DNA of 64,000 bases from Neocallimastix lanati (nom. inval.) (GCA_016946835.1 JACVTC010000218.1:89001-153000), one strand, 5' to 3'; counted from the first letter of the stretch, positions 27,400 to 40,260 are shown. Translations and numbers: made by a program. The notes: generated from the sequence alone by a model not told the origin.

Positions 27400-27977
27400 A
27401 AATTGAACAATTTAACAAATAGAAATTTCTAATTATGCACTTACACATAATTTCATTAGATCTGAACCATTTTGTTTTTATAATCATGAAGAAAGTATTA
27501 TAGTTTATTCATATTCATTAGAGAAATTTATTAAAAAAGAAAATTTCAAGGAAATTTTATATATTTAGCGTTTTTAGATCTTAAAAAGGTCTACGATTCA
27601 GCTTCTATATTTAATATTATTAACAGATTATATTATTATGGAGTTAATGCTGAATGTTTTGATTTTCTTTTCAACCTATATAGCTCATCTAAAGCATATG
27701 CTCGATTTGAGTCGATGCTTTCAATTAAATATTTTATTAAAAGAGGCTTTCGACAAAGTTGTCTATTATTTTCGATTTTATTTAATTTATTCATCAATGA
27801 TATATATTAAATAATTGTGAAAAACATGGTGTCAGTATTGGAAGAAAAAAATATTATTATGGACCTTTTGCTGATGATATAGTTCTCATTGTTCAGGGTT
27901 AAAAAATATATATATATATATATGCATGTGTGGATAAATTACTTAAAAAATATAAATGAAATGACTATTGGTATTGA

Positions 27978-28037
<60 letters not shown>

Positions 28038-28272
28038 TATAAATGAAATGACATTTGGTATTGACATGACAAGTTATAAAACCTTTTGAAGTTTCACCCT
28101 CAACTAAGTTATAGTGATCCAACTTTTCTTTTTATGGAAAGAATTCTATTTCTAAATTTTCTAGTTTTATTTATCTTGGGGGTTCTTTTTTCAGATAAAT
28201 TCAGTTATTAAAATACATTATACCGCACATGTATGTTAAAGTTAGAAAATCCTTTATTTCATTCTCACATAT
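27400..28272 (+). pseudogene. LINE (non-LTR retrotransposon) reverse transcriptase remnant, copy 1
   Basis: Translation in pieces gives non-LTR RT landmarks in order: NYALTHNFIRSEPF near 27430, a frame with AFLDLKK.YDS (27565-27605), RGF RQSC...ILFNLFIND (27740-27805) and, after a frameshift near 27808, the catalytic FADDIVLI (near 27865-27890). YLGGSFF near 28170 follows. Frames are broken by stops, an A-run of about 43 bases near 27979-28021 and a (TA)n tract, so it is dead. The aspartates of the FADD box are intact. It lies directly behind the duplicated 3' tails of the membrane-protein gene, and the block duplication ends inside it. Confidence 0.85.
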
Positions 28273-28318
28273 CTTTTCAAATAGGATTATACTGTTAGTA
28301 TTTAATAACATTAGTATT

Positions 28319-29029
28319 TATTAATAACAAAAAAGATTGAAGAATAATAAATAGCTTTATTAATAACAAAAAGATTGAAGAATAATAAATAGCTTTATTA
28401 ATAACAAAAAGATTGAAGAATAATAAATAGCTTTATTAATAACAAAAAGATTGAAGAATAATAAATAGCTTTATTAATAACTAAAAGATTGAAGAATAAT
28501 AAATAGCTTTATTAATAACTAAAAGATTGAAGAATAATAAATAGCTTTATTAATAACTAAAAGATTGAAGAATAATAAATAGCTTTATTAATAACAAAAA
28601 GATTGAAGAATAATAAATAGCTTTATTAATAACAAAAAGATTGAAGAATAATAAATAGCTTTATTAATAACTAAAAGATTGAAGAATAATAAATAGCTTT
28701 ATTAATAACAAAAAGATTGAAGAATAATAAATAGCTTTATTAATAACAAAAAGATTGAAGAATAATAAATAGCTTTATTAATAACTAAAAGATTGAAGAA
28801 TAATAAATAGCTTTATTAATAACAAAAAGATTGAAGAATAATAAATAGCTTTATTAATAACAAAAAGATTGAAGAATAATAAATAGCTTTATTAATAACT
28901 AAAAGATTGAAGAATAATAAATAGCTTTATTAATAACAAAAAGATTGAAGAATAATAAATAGCTTTATTAATAACAAAAAGATTGAAGAATAATAAATAG
29001 CTTTATTAATAACATAAAAGATTGAAGAA
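28319..29029. repeat. 38-bp tandem array with 3-unit higher-order period
   Basis: About 19 units of 38 bp, each with GATTGAAGAATAATAAATAG. Units come in two main types, AACAAAAAG and AACTAAAAG. Reading left to right (A type/T type): A A A A T T T A A T A A T A A T A A, then a final ACATAAAAG variant. The later part repeats as (A, A, T), a 114-bp higher-order unit present about four times. The array separates the RT part of a LINE (up to ~28310) from its C-terminal coding part (from ~29031). Confidence 0.95.
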
Positions 29030-29200
29030 CTTTTTTTCTTAAAGCTGTTTATTATTCTTTTTTACTTGGGTTAAATAAATCAAGACCCAATATAATTTAA
29101 GTATTAATTAATTCTAGCGTCTTTCGGCGTATTAGTTCTTTCCCTAAAAATAATAAAACAAATTCAGAAAAAAATAATTCTCTTAGTTCATAATCTTAGT

Positions 29201-29434
29201 ATGAGTGCTTATGCATTACCTTAAGATTTGGATATCTTTCCTATTATTGGTATTTACGCTGTCTTTAAAGTTCAATCACTTGAAAAATGGAATAAATGAA
29301 ACTGTATCATTAAGGATTTTATTAAATATATCCGAAAAAGTTATATTAACTCCTAGACAAAGGAATCTAGAACATCATACAAAAAATATAAATGTGTAAA
29401 ATATGATGATATTAAAGAGTATTATTGGAAATAA
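29201..29434 (+). pseudogene. LINE C-terminal coding remnant with three stops
   Basis: One continuous frame of 77 codons before the final TAA runs from ATG 29201 to 29434 but is broken by TAA (29222), TGA (29297) and TAG (29354). It reads ...LEKWNK[stop]NCIIKDFIKYI..., then S[stop]TKESRTSYKKYK. I recognise this Trp/Lys-rich pattern as the C-terminal region of fungal LINE ORF2 proteins. It is probably the 3' part of the element whose RT ends near 28310. Each stop is one transition from CAA or TGG, which would fit the expected residues (inference). No polypeptide can be made. Confidence 0.6.
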
Positions 29435-29469
29435 ACTTCCGTAAAACATGTTATTAATACAGAATTACT

Positions 29470-29625
29470 ATATAATTTTATAATTTTAAGAGTATATCTA
29501 GTAATATCATATTATTTATGTTATTTTATAATTTTAAGAGTATATATAGTAATATCATATTATTTATGTTATTTTATAATTTTAAGAGTATATCTAGTAA
29601 TATCATATTATTTATGTTATTTTAT
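29470..29625. repeat. 48-bp tandem repeat, 3 units
   Basis: TTTTAAGAGTATAT(C/A)TAGT recurs with a 48-bp period (its TTAAG ends at 29490, 29538 and 29586). It lies just downstream of the LINE C-terminal remnant and before a long A-run. Confidence 0.9.
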
Positions 29626-29648
29626 AATATATATAAATAAAATACTAA

Positions 29649-29703
<55 letters not shown>

Positions 29704-29786
29704 TAAATTACAAAATAAAAATAAATAATAAAAATAAAAAATATAATAAAAAATTAAATTAAAACTAAAAATAAAAAATAAATTTA

Positions 29787-30119
29787 ATTACAAAATATAA
29801 ATTACAAAATATAAATTACAAAATATAAATTACAAAATATAAATTACAAAATATAAATTACAAAATATAAATTACAAAATATAAATTACAAAATATAAAT
29901 TACAAAATATAAATTACAAAATATAAATTACAAAATATAAATTACAAAATATAAATTACAAAATATAAATTACAAAATATAAATTACAAAATATAAATTA
30001 CAAAATATAAATTACAAAATATAAATTACAAGATATAAATTACAAGATATAAATTACAAAATATAAATTACAAAATATAAATTACAAAATATAAATTACA
30101 AAATATAAATTACAAAATA
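29787..30119. repeat. 14-bp tandem repeat, ~24 units
   Basis: Near-perfect tandem copies of ATTACAAAATATAA. Two adjacent units near 30020-30045 carry ACAAGATAT in place of ACAAAATAT. It follows an A-run of about 46 bases. Confidence 0.95.
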
Positions 30120-30290
30120 AAAGCATAAAGAATAAATAAATATTATGGCTTATATACTGGTTGTTAAACAGTGGTGTAATAACATAAGGTTTCTGGATCG
30201 ATCCTTACTAGCATCTGAATTTTTTATGATTTTTTCCTTCTGAGTTTTGCATGAAAGATTAGGAGTTAATGTGATGTGCAGGTTAAGTAA

Positions 30291-30610
30291 GTAAGTGTTG
30301 CATTTCGGAATGTGGCTTTTAAATAAAATTTGATTAGTAATTTAAAGCACTACTTATTTTCTTTTTTGAATGATTGTAAATAAATAATAAATATAGAAAT
30401 AAATGTTAAATATTATTATTTTAACAAAAAATATTATCATATTTTTTTTAAAATTAAATATTATTAAATATTATTTCATTATTTTATTATTTATTAAAAA
30501 TTTATATATTATTTATTTATCTAAAATAATTTAAGCCACCCTTACATTAATGGTTTATTATTAGTACTCTACATTTCATATAAAGTCACATTCCGAAATG
30601 CACCCCATTC
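30291..30610. mobile_element. 320-bp MITE with ~28-bp TIRs and 9-bp TSD
   Basis: The left end GTAAGTGTTGCATTTCGG, continuing AATGTGGCTTT, matches the reverse complement of the right end, GAATGGGGTGCATTTCGG continuing AATGTGACTTT. The element is flanked by the 9-bp direct repeat GTTAAGTAA at 30282-30290 and 30611-30619. It has no coding capacity. A 9-bp duplication is typical of Mutator-superfamily insertions, and the GCATTTCG core is shared with the termini of the MULE at 56345-60709. It is probably a non-autonomous relative of that family, though the sequences beyond the core differ. Confidence 0.88.
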
Positions 30611-30685
30611 GTTAAGTAATACCCCTTAGTAATCACATAAAGTATATTTATAACACTATATTCTTAATTATGTTCTATTATTCTT

Positions 30686-30804
30686 TTATAATTATAATAT
30701 GCTATTAAAGAATTACTTTTTTTTTTTTTTTTTTTTTTTATAATTATAATATGTTATTAAAGAATTACTTTTTTTTTTTTTTTTTTTATAATTATAATAT
30801 ATTA
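30686..30804. repeat. Short repeats with T-runs leading into satellite 2
   Basis: TATAATTATAATATG(C/T)TATTAAAGAATTAC followed by a T-run occurs twice, then a third partial copy (TATAATTATAATATATTATTAAAT) runs directly into the 40-bp satellite. The left junction of array 2 therefore sits in an AT-rich repeat sharing TTAAATAT with the satellite unit, which may have served as microhomology. Confidence 0.75.
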
Positions 30805-33800
30805 TTAAATATAGAGAATGTAAATAAAAATGAATATATATATGTTAAATATAGAGAATGTAAATAAAAATGAATATATATATGTTAAATATAGAGAATG
30901 TAAATAAAAATGAATATATATATGTTAAATATAGAGAATGTAAATAAAAATGAATATATATATGTTAAATATAGAGAATGTAAATAAAAATGAATATATA
31001 TATGTTAAATATAGAGAATGTAAATAAAAATGAATATATATATGTTAAATATAGAGAATGTAAATAAAAATGAATATATATATGTTAAATATAGAGAATG
31101 TAAATAAAAATGAATATATATATGTTAAATATAGAGAATGTAAATAAAAATGAATATATATATGTTAAATATAGAGAATGTAAATAAAAATGAATATATA
31201 TATGTTAAATATAGAGAATGTAAATAAAAATGAATATATATATGTTAAATATAGAGAATGTAAATAAAAATGAATATATATATGTTAAATATAGAGAATG
31301 TAAATAAAAATGAATATATATATGTTAAATATAGAGAATGTAAATAAAAATGAATATATATATGTTAAATATAGAGAATGTAAATAAAAATGAATATATA
31401 TATGTTAAATATAGAGAATGTAAATAAAAATGAATATATATATGTTAAATATAGAGAATGTAAATAAAAATGAATATATATATGTTAAATATAGAGAATG
31501 TAAATAAAAATGAATATATATATGTTAAATATAGAGAATGTAAATAAAAATGAATATATATATGTTAAATATAGAGAATGTAAATAAAAATGAATATATA
31601 TATGTTAAATATAGAGAATGTAAATAAAAATGAATATATATATGTTAAATATAGAGAATGTAAATAAAAATGAATATATATATGTTAAATATAGAGAATG
31701 TAAATAAAAATGAATATATATATGTTAAATATAGAGAATGTAAATAAAAATGAATATATATATGTTAAATATAGAGAATGTAAATAAAAATGAATATATA
31801 TATGTTAAATATAGAGAATGTAAATAAAAATGAATATATATATGTTAAATATAGAGAATGTAAATAAAAATGAATATATATATGTTAAATATAGAGAATG
31901 TAAATAAAAATGAATATATATATGTTAAATATAGAGAATGTAAATAAAAATGAATATATATATGTTAAATATAGAGAATGTAAATAAAAATGAATATATA
32001 TATGTTAAATATAGAGAATGTAAATAAAAATGAATATATATATGTTAAATATAGAGAATGTAAATAAAAATGAATATATATATGTTAAATATAGAGAATG
32101 TAAATAAAAATGAATATATATATGTTAAATATAGAGAATGTAAATAAAAATGAATATATATATGTTAAATATAGAGAATGTAAATAAAAATGAATATATA
32201 TATGTTAAATATAGAGAATGTAAATAAAAATGAATATATATATGTTAAATATAGAGAATGTAAATAAAAATGAATATATATATGTTAAATATAGAGAATG
32301 TAAATAAAAATGAATATATATATGTTAAATATAGAGAATGTAAATAAAAATGAATATATATATGTTAAATATAGAGAATGTAAATAAAAATGAATATATA
32401 TATGTTAAATATAGAGAATGTAAATAAAAATGAATATATATATGTTAAATATAGAGAATGTAAATAAAAATGAATATATATATGTTAAATATAGAGAATG
32501 TAAATAAAAATGAATATATATATGTTAAATATAGAGAATGTAAATAAAAATGAATATATATATGTTAAATATAGAGAATGTAAATAAAAATGAATATATA
32601 TATGTTAAATATAGAGAATGTAAATAAAAATGAATATATATATGTTAAATATAGAGAATGTAAATAAAAATGAATATATATATGTTAAATATAGAGAATG
32701 TAAATAAAAATGAATATATATATGTTAAATATAGAGAATGTAAATAAAAATGAATATATATATGTTAAATATAGAGAATGTAAATAAAAATGAATATATA
32801 TATGTTAAATATAGAGAATGTAAATAAAAATGAATATATATATGTTAAATATAGAGAATGTAAATAAAAATGAATATATATATGTTAAATATAGAGAATG
32901 TAAATAAAAATGAATATATATATGTTAAATATAGAGAATGTAAATAAAAATGAATATATATATGTTAAATATAGAGAATGTAAATAAAAATGAATATATA
33001 TATGTTAAATATAGAGAATGTAAATAAAAATGAATATATATATGTTAAATATAGAGAATGTAAATAAAAATGAATATATATATGTTAAATATAGAGAATG
33101 TAAATAAAAATGAATATATATATGTTAAATATAGAGAATGTAAATAAAAATGAATATATATATGTTAAATATAGAGAATGTAAATAAAAATGAATATATA
33201 TATGTTAAATATAGAGAATGTAAATAAAAATGAATATATATATGTTAAATATAGAGAATGTAAATAAAAATGAATATATATATGTTAAATATAGAGAATG
33301 TAAATAAAAATGAATATATATATGTTAAATATAGAGAATGTAAATAAAAATGAATATATATATGTTAAATATAGAGAATGTAAATAAAAATGAATATATA
33401 TATGTTAAATATAGAGAATGTAAATAAAAATGAATATATATATGTTAAATATAGAGAATGTAAATAAAAATGAATATATATATGTTAAATATAGAGAATG
33501 TAAATAAAAATGAATATATATATGTTAAATATAGAGAATGTAAATAAAAATGAATATATATATGTTAAATATAGAGAATGTAAATAAAAATGAATATATA
33601 TATGTTAAATATAGAGAATGTAAATAAAAATGAATATATATATGTTAAATATAGAGAATGTAAATAAAAATGAATATATATATGTTAAATATAGAGAATG
33701 TAAATAAAAATGAATATATATATGTTAAATATAGAGAATGTAAATAAAAATGAATATATATATGTTAAATATAGAGAATGTAAATAAAAATGAATATATA

Positions 33801-36612
33801 TATGTTAAATATAGAGAATGTAAATAAAAATGAATATATATATGTTAAATATAGAGAATGTAAATAAAAATGAATATATATATGTTAAATATAGAGAATG
33901 TAAATAAAAATGAATATATATATGTTAAATATAGAGAATGTAAATAAAAATGAATATATATATGTTAAATATAGAGAATGTAAATAAAAATGAATATATA
34001 TATGTTAAATATAGAGAATGTAAATAAAAATGAATATATATATGTTAAATATAGAGAATGTAAATAAAAATGAATATATATATGTTAAATATAGAGAATG
34101 TAAATAAAAATGAATATATATATGTTAAATATAGAGAATGTAAATAAAAATGAATATATATATGTTAAATATAGAGAATGTAAATAAAAATGAATATATA
34201 TATGTTAAATATAGAGAATGTAAATAAAAATGAATATATATATGTTAAATATAGAGAATGTAAATAAAAATGAATATATATATGTTAAATATAGAGAATG
34301 TAAATAAAAATGAATATATATATGTTAAATATAGAGAATGTAAATAAAAATGAATATATATATGTTAAATATAGAGAATGTAAATAAAAATGAATATATA
34401 TATGTTAAATATAGAGAATGTAAATAAAAATGAATATATATATGTTAAATATAGAGAATGTAAATAAAAATGAATATATATATGTTAAATATAGAGAATG
34501 TAAATAAAAATGAATATATATATGTTAAATATAGAGAATGTAAATAAAAATGAATATATATATGTTAAATATAGAGAATGTAAATAAAAATGAATATATA
34601 TATGTTAAATATAGAGAATGTAAATAAAAATGAATATATATATGTTAAATATAGAGAATGTAAATAAAAATGAATATATATATGTTAAATATAGAGAATG
34701 TAAATAAAAATGAATATATATATGTTAAATATAGAGAATGTAAATAAAAATGAATATATATATGTTAAATATAGAGAATGTAAATAAAAATGAATATATA
34801 TATGTTAAATATAGAGAATGTAAATAAAAATGAATATATATATGTTAAATATAGAGAATGTAAATAAAAATGAATATATATATGTTAAATATAGAGAATG
34901 TAAATAAAAATGAATATATATATGTTAAATATAGAGAATGTAAATAAAAATGAATATATATATGTTAAATATAGAGAATGTAAATAAAAATGAATATATA
35001 TATGTTAAATATAGAGAATGTAAATAAAAATGAATATATATATGTTAAATATAGAGAATGTAAATAAAAATGAATATATATATGTTAAATATAGAGAATG
35101 TAAATAAAAATGAATATATATATGTTAAATATAGAGAATGTAAATAAAAATGAATATATATATGTTAAATATAGAGAATGTAAATAAAAATGAATATATA
35201 TATGTTAAATATAGAGAATGTAAATAAAAATGAATATATATATGTTAAATATAGAGAATGTAAATAAAAATGAATATATATATGTTAAATATAGAGAATG
35301 TAAATAAAAATGAATATATATATGTTAAATATAGAGAATGTAAATAAAAATGAATATATATATGTTAAATATAGAGAATGTAAATAAAAATGAATATATA
35401 TATGTTAAATATAGAGAATGTAAATAAAAATGAATATATATATGTTAAATATAGAGAATGTAAATAAAAATGAATATATATATGTTAAATATAGAGAATG
35501 TAAATAAAAATGAATATATATATGTTAAATATAGAGAATGTAAATAAAAATGAATATATATATGTTAAATATAGAGAATGTAAATAAAAATGAATATATA
35601 TATGTTAAATATAGAGAATGTAAATAAAAATGAATATATATATGTTAAATATAGAGAATGTAAATAAAAATGAATATATATATGTTAAATATAGAGAATG
35701 TAAATAAAAATGAATATATATATGTTAAATATAGAGAATGTAAATAAAAATGAATATATATATGTTAAATATAGAGAATGTAAATAAAAATGAATATATA
35801 TATGTTAAATATAGAGAATGTAAATAAAAATGAATATATATATGTTAAATATAGAGAATGTAAATAAAAATGAATATATATATGTTAAATATAGAGAATG
35901 TAAATAAAAATGAATATATATATGTTAAATATAGAGAATGTAAATAAAAATGAATATATATATGTTAAATATAGAGAATGTAAATAAAAATGAATATATA
36001 TATGTTAAATATAGAGAATGTAAATAAAAATGAATATATATATGTTAAATATAGAGAATGTAAATAAAAATGAATATATATATGTTAAATATAGAGAATG
36101 TAAATAAAAATGAATATATATATGTTAAATATAGAGAATGTAAATAAAAATGAATATATATATGTTAAATATAGAGAATGTAAATAAAAATGAATATATA
36201 TATGTTAAATATAGAGAATGTAAATAAAAATGAATATATATATGTTAAATATAGAGAATGTAAATAAAAATGAATATATATATGTTAAATATAGAGAATG
36301 TAAATAAAAATGAATATATATATGTTAAATATAGAGAATGTAAATAAAAATGAATATATATATGTTAAATATAGAGAATGTAAATAAAAATGAATATATA
36401 TATGTTAAATATAGAGAATGTAAATAAAAATGAATATATATATGTTAAATATAGAGAATGTAAATAAAAATGAATATATATATGTTAAATATAGAGAATG
36501 TAAATAAAAATGAATATATATATGTTAAATATAGAGAATGTAAATAAAAATGAATATATATATGTTAAATATAGAGAATGTAAATAAAAATGAATATATA
36601 TATGTTAAATAT
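30805..36612. repeat. 40-bp satellite array 2 (144 full copies + ends)
   Basis: Same 40-bp unit and orientation as array 1. It begins with the last 12 bases of the unit (30805-30816). From 30817 to 36612 is 5796 bp, exactly 144 x 40 + 36, with no length variant. It breaks off after base 36 of the unit, exactly as array 1 does, and passes into the same downstream sequence. The satellite and gene block therefore belong to one duplicated unit. There is no C on the + strand in this array either. Confidence 0.98.
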
Positions 36613-36990
36613 TATAATAGTAATCTGCTTTTTATGTTTACTTATTTAATTAAAAAACAGATTTAAAAAACAGATATTATGATATAAATAATTTAATTAT
36701 ATTTATCATTCAATAGAAGCAGAGTATATAAGTAATATTAGAGATAGTGTCTGAGTATCTAATCCATTTTCGAATCTTAGAAAGATGGATTCGATATTAT
36801 AAAAATCTATTTTTTTTTTATAATAGCTTTATAAGAGATATTATTTAGACTTAATAAAAAATGGATGAAGTGACTAAAAAAAAAAAAAAAAAAAAAAAGT
36901 ATATGTAAAAATTAAAATAAAATCTAAAAATTAAAATAAAATCTAAAAATTAAAATAAAATAAAATTTAAAAAAAAAGAAAGTTATACTA

Positions 36991-37030
<40 letters not shown>

Positions 37031-37645
37031 TTTCATCCATCCATATACTTTTTTCTTTTTTAATTTTTATATTTAATTTTAATTTTTATAATATTTTTAT
37101 TAAAATTTTAGTAAGAAATTTTGAAAAATTCGTATAAAAATATTATTATCTTTGCTATATATAAAAAAATGTTGTGAATAAGAAGGTTAACTATTTTACT
37201 TTAAAAATATTTTGTGAATAAGAAGGTTAACTATTTTACTTTAAAAATATTTTGTGAATAAGAAGGCTAAATATTTTTCTTTAAAAATATTTTGTGAATA
37301 AGAAGGTTAACTATTTTTCTTTAAAAATATTTTGTGAATAAGAAGGTTAACTATTTTTCTTTAAAAATATTTTGTGAATAAGAAGGTTAACTATTTTTCT
37401 TTAAAAATATTTTGTGAATAAGAAGGTTAACTATTTTTCTTTAAAAATATTTTTAATTTTATTTATATATATTCGTTTGACGGAAAAATTCACAGCTATT
37501 TTAAAATTTTAATATAATTTGTAATAATATTTTTGTTAATAAAATTTTATATATAATATATATTATCTTTTATTATTCCAATACATATAAAACTTATATA
37601 AATCATATTATCATCATTTATCTATATGAATTTAGATTTAATTGA

Positions 37646-37708
<63 letters not shown>

Positions 37709-38086
37709 TTTTTTTTTTTTTTTATTTTTTTTTATTTTTTTTTTTAATTGAATAATTATTTTTTTTTTTTAATTGAATAATTAATTTTTTTTTTTTAATT
37801 TTTAAATTTTTTAATTTTTTTTTTTTTTTTTTTTCTTTCTTAAATCGAGCTTTTAATTAAAATTAAAATTATATATATATATATAATTATTTATTTATTT
37901 ATCTATTTAAATAATAAAATAGAGTAATATTTAGAATAAAGTAATAACAATTAGATTTTAAATTTAATATATTTATTCATTATTAAAATAATTACAATAT
38001 ATATAAAAAATTTATTTTAACTGATTTCATTTAGAAATATATTCATATTAAATGTTAAATGTAATTGCAAATTATCATTATATAAA
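36613..38086. other. AT-rich flank of block copy 2, no gene seen
   Basis: Equivalent of 18857-20326, with the same A-run/T-run pair, minisatellite, ATT run and T-runs. No gene is visible. Confidence 0.7.
37175..37454. repeat. 40-bp minisatellite, 7 copies (block copy 2)
   Basis: Identical to the array at 19415-19694, including the variant third unit. The two arrays have not drifted in copy number since the block duplicated, unlike the TTATA tract. Confidence 0.95.
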
Positions 38087-39070
38087 TTATGATATATCCC
38101 ATAAAGAACTGCAAACTCTTGGACTAAAATAATGATTACATGGTGCATATAATCCACCACAGGTTTGACTTACGCTTTCTTTTATACAACAGTAATCGCC
38201 ATCTTTTTTATTAAAGGCATTTGCAACTAAACATTCTATTGACGATGCTGAAGCACTTCCACCAGCTAAAGCAGCCCCAGCAACTACAAGAGTAGTAATT
38301 TCACCACCTGGAACAATTACACTCATGATAGCAAATAAGGTGGCAAGGGTAGCAGCAATAGCACCACATTTATCGATTTCCCTTTTTTCTAAGTAGTTAT
38401 TATTGCTAATAAGTTTACATGCTTCGTCAATTTCGCTTGGGTCTATATATATTTCTGTTGGATCCATTGATAAAGTTTCATCACTTCCTGGACAAAAATA
38501 AACTTGACTATGACAGGAATCATGATAAAAAGTAATATTAAATTTTTCAATAGTATAGAAACCTTCGTCGTCACAATACTTATCTTCTATCTTATGATAT
38601 TTGTAAAGTTTATTTCCTTCTAAAATGACATTTTGTTCATTATTATTCTCAAGAATAAGAGGACTTGAATTAAAAGTATTTTTAATTGTTTCATTATTAC
38701 CTAAAATAATAACTTCTTCAAGTTTATCTCCAAGATCTTCTTCTGATATTAATGAAATTGGTAAATTTTTTTCCATTGTAGTATTAGTATTAAATAAGTC
38801 AATTTCTTCTGTCAAAGTAAAATTAGTTAAAATAATGTCATCTTCAGTATATGTAATATTTTTTACTTCTAAATTTTCGATTAATGAAGTAGTATTGTTA
38901 AATTGATAACTTTCTTTAATAGAATTATTTTTTCCTAATGTAGATTCATATAGCTCGCTATTATTAAATTCAAATACCTGAAGTGGAACTAAAGAATAAT
39001 ACTCGATTTTTTTTCCATTGGAAAAACAAATTAAAAAGTATGTCAATAATAATTCTAAAATATTATACAT
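38087..39070 (-). CDS. Secreted pre-pro-protein with Kex2-type site and Cys-rich C-terminal peptide (copy 2)
   Basis: 327 aa, identical to the protein encoded at 20327-21310: signal peptide 1-19, sequon-rich pro-region, Lys-Arg at 229-230, and a seven-Cys C-terminal peptide with a hydrophobic Ala/Gly-rich stretch. Both copies have an intact frame, signal peptide and processing site, so both could be expressed; the gene dose is doubled here. Upstream sequence is also identical (T-run and A-run just before the ATG), so regulation should be the same unless the flanking satellites differ in chromatin. Family unrecognised. Confidence 0.8.
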   Translation of the reverse strand: MYNILELLLTYFLICFSNGKKIEYYSLVPLQVFEFNNSELYESTLGKNNSIKESYQFNNTTSLIENLEVKNITYTEDDIILTNFTLTEEIDLFNTNTTMEKNLPISLISEEDLGDKLEEVIILGNNETIKNTFNSSPLILENNNEQNVILEGNKLYKYHKIEDKYCDDEGFYTIEKFNITFYHDSCHSQVYFCPGSDETLSMDPTEIYIDPSEIDEACKLISNNNYLEKREIDKCGAIAATLATLFAIMSVIVPGGEITTLVVAGAALAGGSASASSIECLVANAFNKKDGDYCCIKESVSQTCGGLYAPCNHYFSPRVCSSLWDIS

Positions 39071-39326
39071 TATATCTTTTTTTTTTTTTTTTTAAAAAAA
39101 AAAAAAGTTAAAATAACATCTATAAATGTCTTAAAGAATATATTTATTAAATAGTGTAAATACCAATATTACGTTTTAAATTTTAAATATTATTATTATT
39201 ATTATTATTATTATTTTTTTAATTGAAAATTTATTTTAAATATTTTTAAATATTTTTTTTTTTAATTGAAAGATTATTTTAAATATATATATATATATAT
39301 TTTTTTTAATTGAAAGATTATTTTAA

Positions 39327-39362
<36 letters not shown>

Positions 39363-39378
39363 GAAAAATTATTTTAAA

Positions 39379-39430
<52 letters not shown>

Positions 39431-40229
39431 TACTGTCAAGTTCCTAGAGCATATATTAAGGGTAAAGTTTATATTAATATCAATAATTAAAATTTTAATT
39501 ATTTAATATATCCATACTTGTGATACGTAACTCTAAATTATAATTTATTACAAAATTTTAAGATAAATTAATATATTTTTAATTTATCATTAATTAAAAA
39601 AAATAAATAGTTAAAAAATCTTAATAATAAAACAAAACAAAACAAAACAAAAAAAAAAAAAAAAAAAAAAAAAAAGATTAATTAGGATAAAATGAAAAAT
39701 GATTTTTCTATATATTAAATTGATGTAACTTTAAATTCTAATTTATTATAAATTTTTAATTTAAATTAATATATTTTAATTTATCATTTATTAAAAAAAT
39801 AAATAGTTAAAAAATCATAATCATAAAGCAAAACAAAACAAAAAAAAAAAAAAGATTAATTAGGATAAAATGAAAAATGGTTTTTCTATATATTAAATTG
39901 ATGTAACTTTAAATTCTAATTTATTATAATTTTTTAATTTAAACTAATATATTTTTAATTTATCATTAATTAAAAAAATAAATAGTTAAAAAATCATAAT
40001 CATAAAACAAAAAAAAAAAAAAAAGATTAATTAGGATAAAATGAAAAATGGATTCCTAAATTAATTAAATATTAATATTAAATTAAGAAATTATAGTTAA
40101 ATATTTTAATAATTTTATAAAATAAAATCAATAGATTATTTTATAATTAATTTTATTTTATCATATATTTTATTTTATCATATATTTTATTCTATTATTT
40201 ATTTTATTTTTTATTTCATTTTATTTTTA

Positions 40230-40260
<31 letters not shown>

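Larger units (their letters stand above)
18857..28272. repeat. Segmental duplication, copy 1 (three-gene block)
   Basis: This 9.4-kb tract is repeated almost base for base at 36613-46153 in the same orientation. It starts exactly where the 40-bp satellite breaks off and ends within a LINE reverse-transcriptase remnant, where the two copies diverge. It carries the Kex2-type precursor gene, the CBM18 gene, the cysteine-rich membrane protein gene and a LINE fragment. The LINE-like reading appears to continue past 28272 in this copy but not in the other, so this copy is probably the ancestral one at its right edge. Confidence 0.97.
28273..30804. other. Single-copy spacer between gene block 1 and satellite 2
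   Basis: This spacer has no counterpart after the second block. In order it contains a 38-bp tandem array, a LINE 3'-terminal coding remnant, a three-unit 48-bp repeat, an A-run of about 46 bases (29655-29700), a 14-bp tandem array, ~160 bp of less biased sequence (30120-30281, including GGTTTCTGGATCGATCC), a MITE, and repeated TATAATTATAATATG(C/T)TATTAAAGAATTAC plus T-run units leading into the satellite. No intact gene is seen. Confidence 0.85.
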
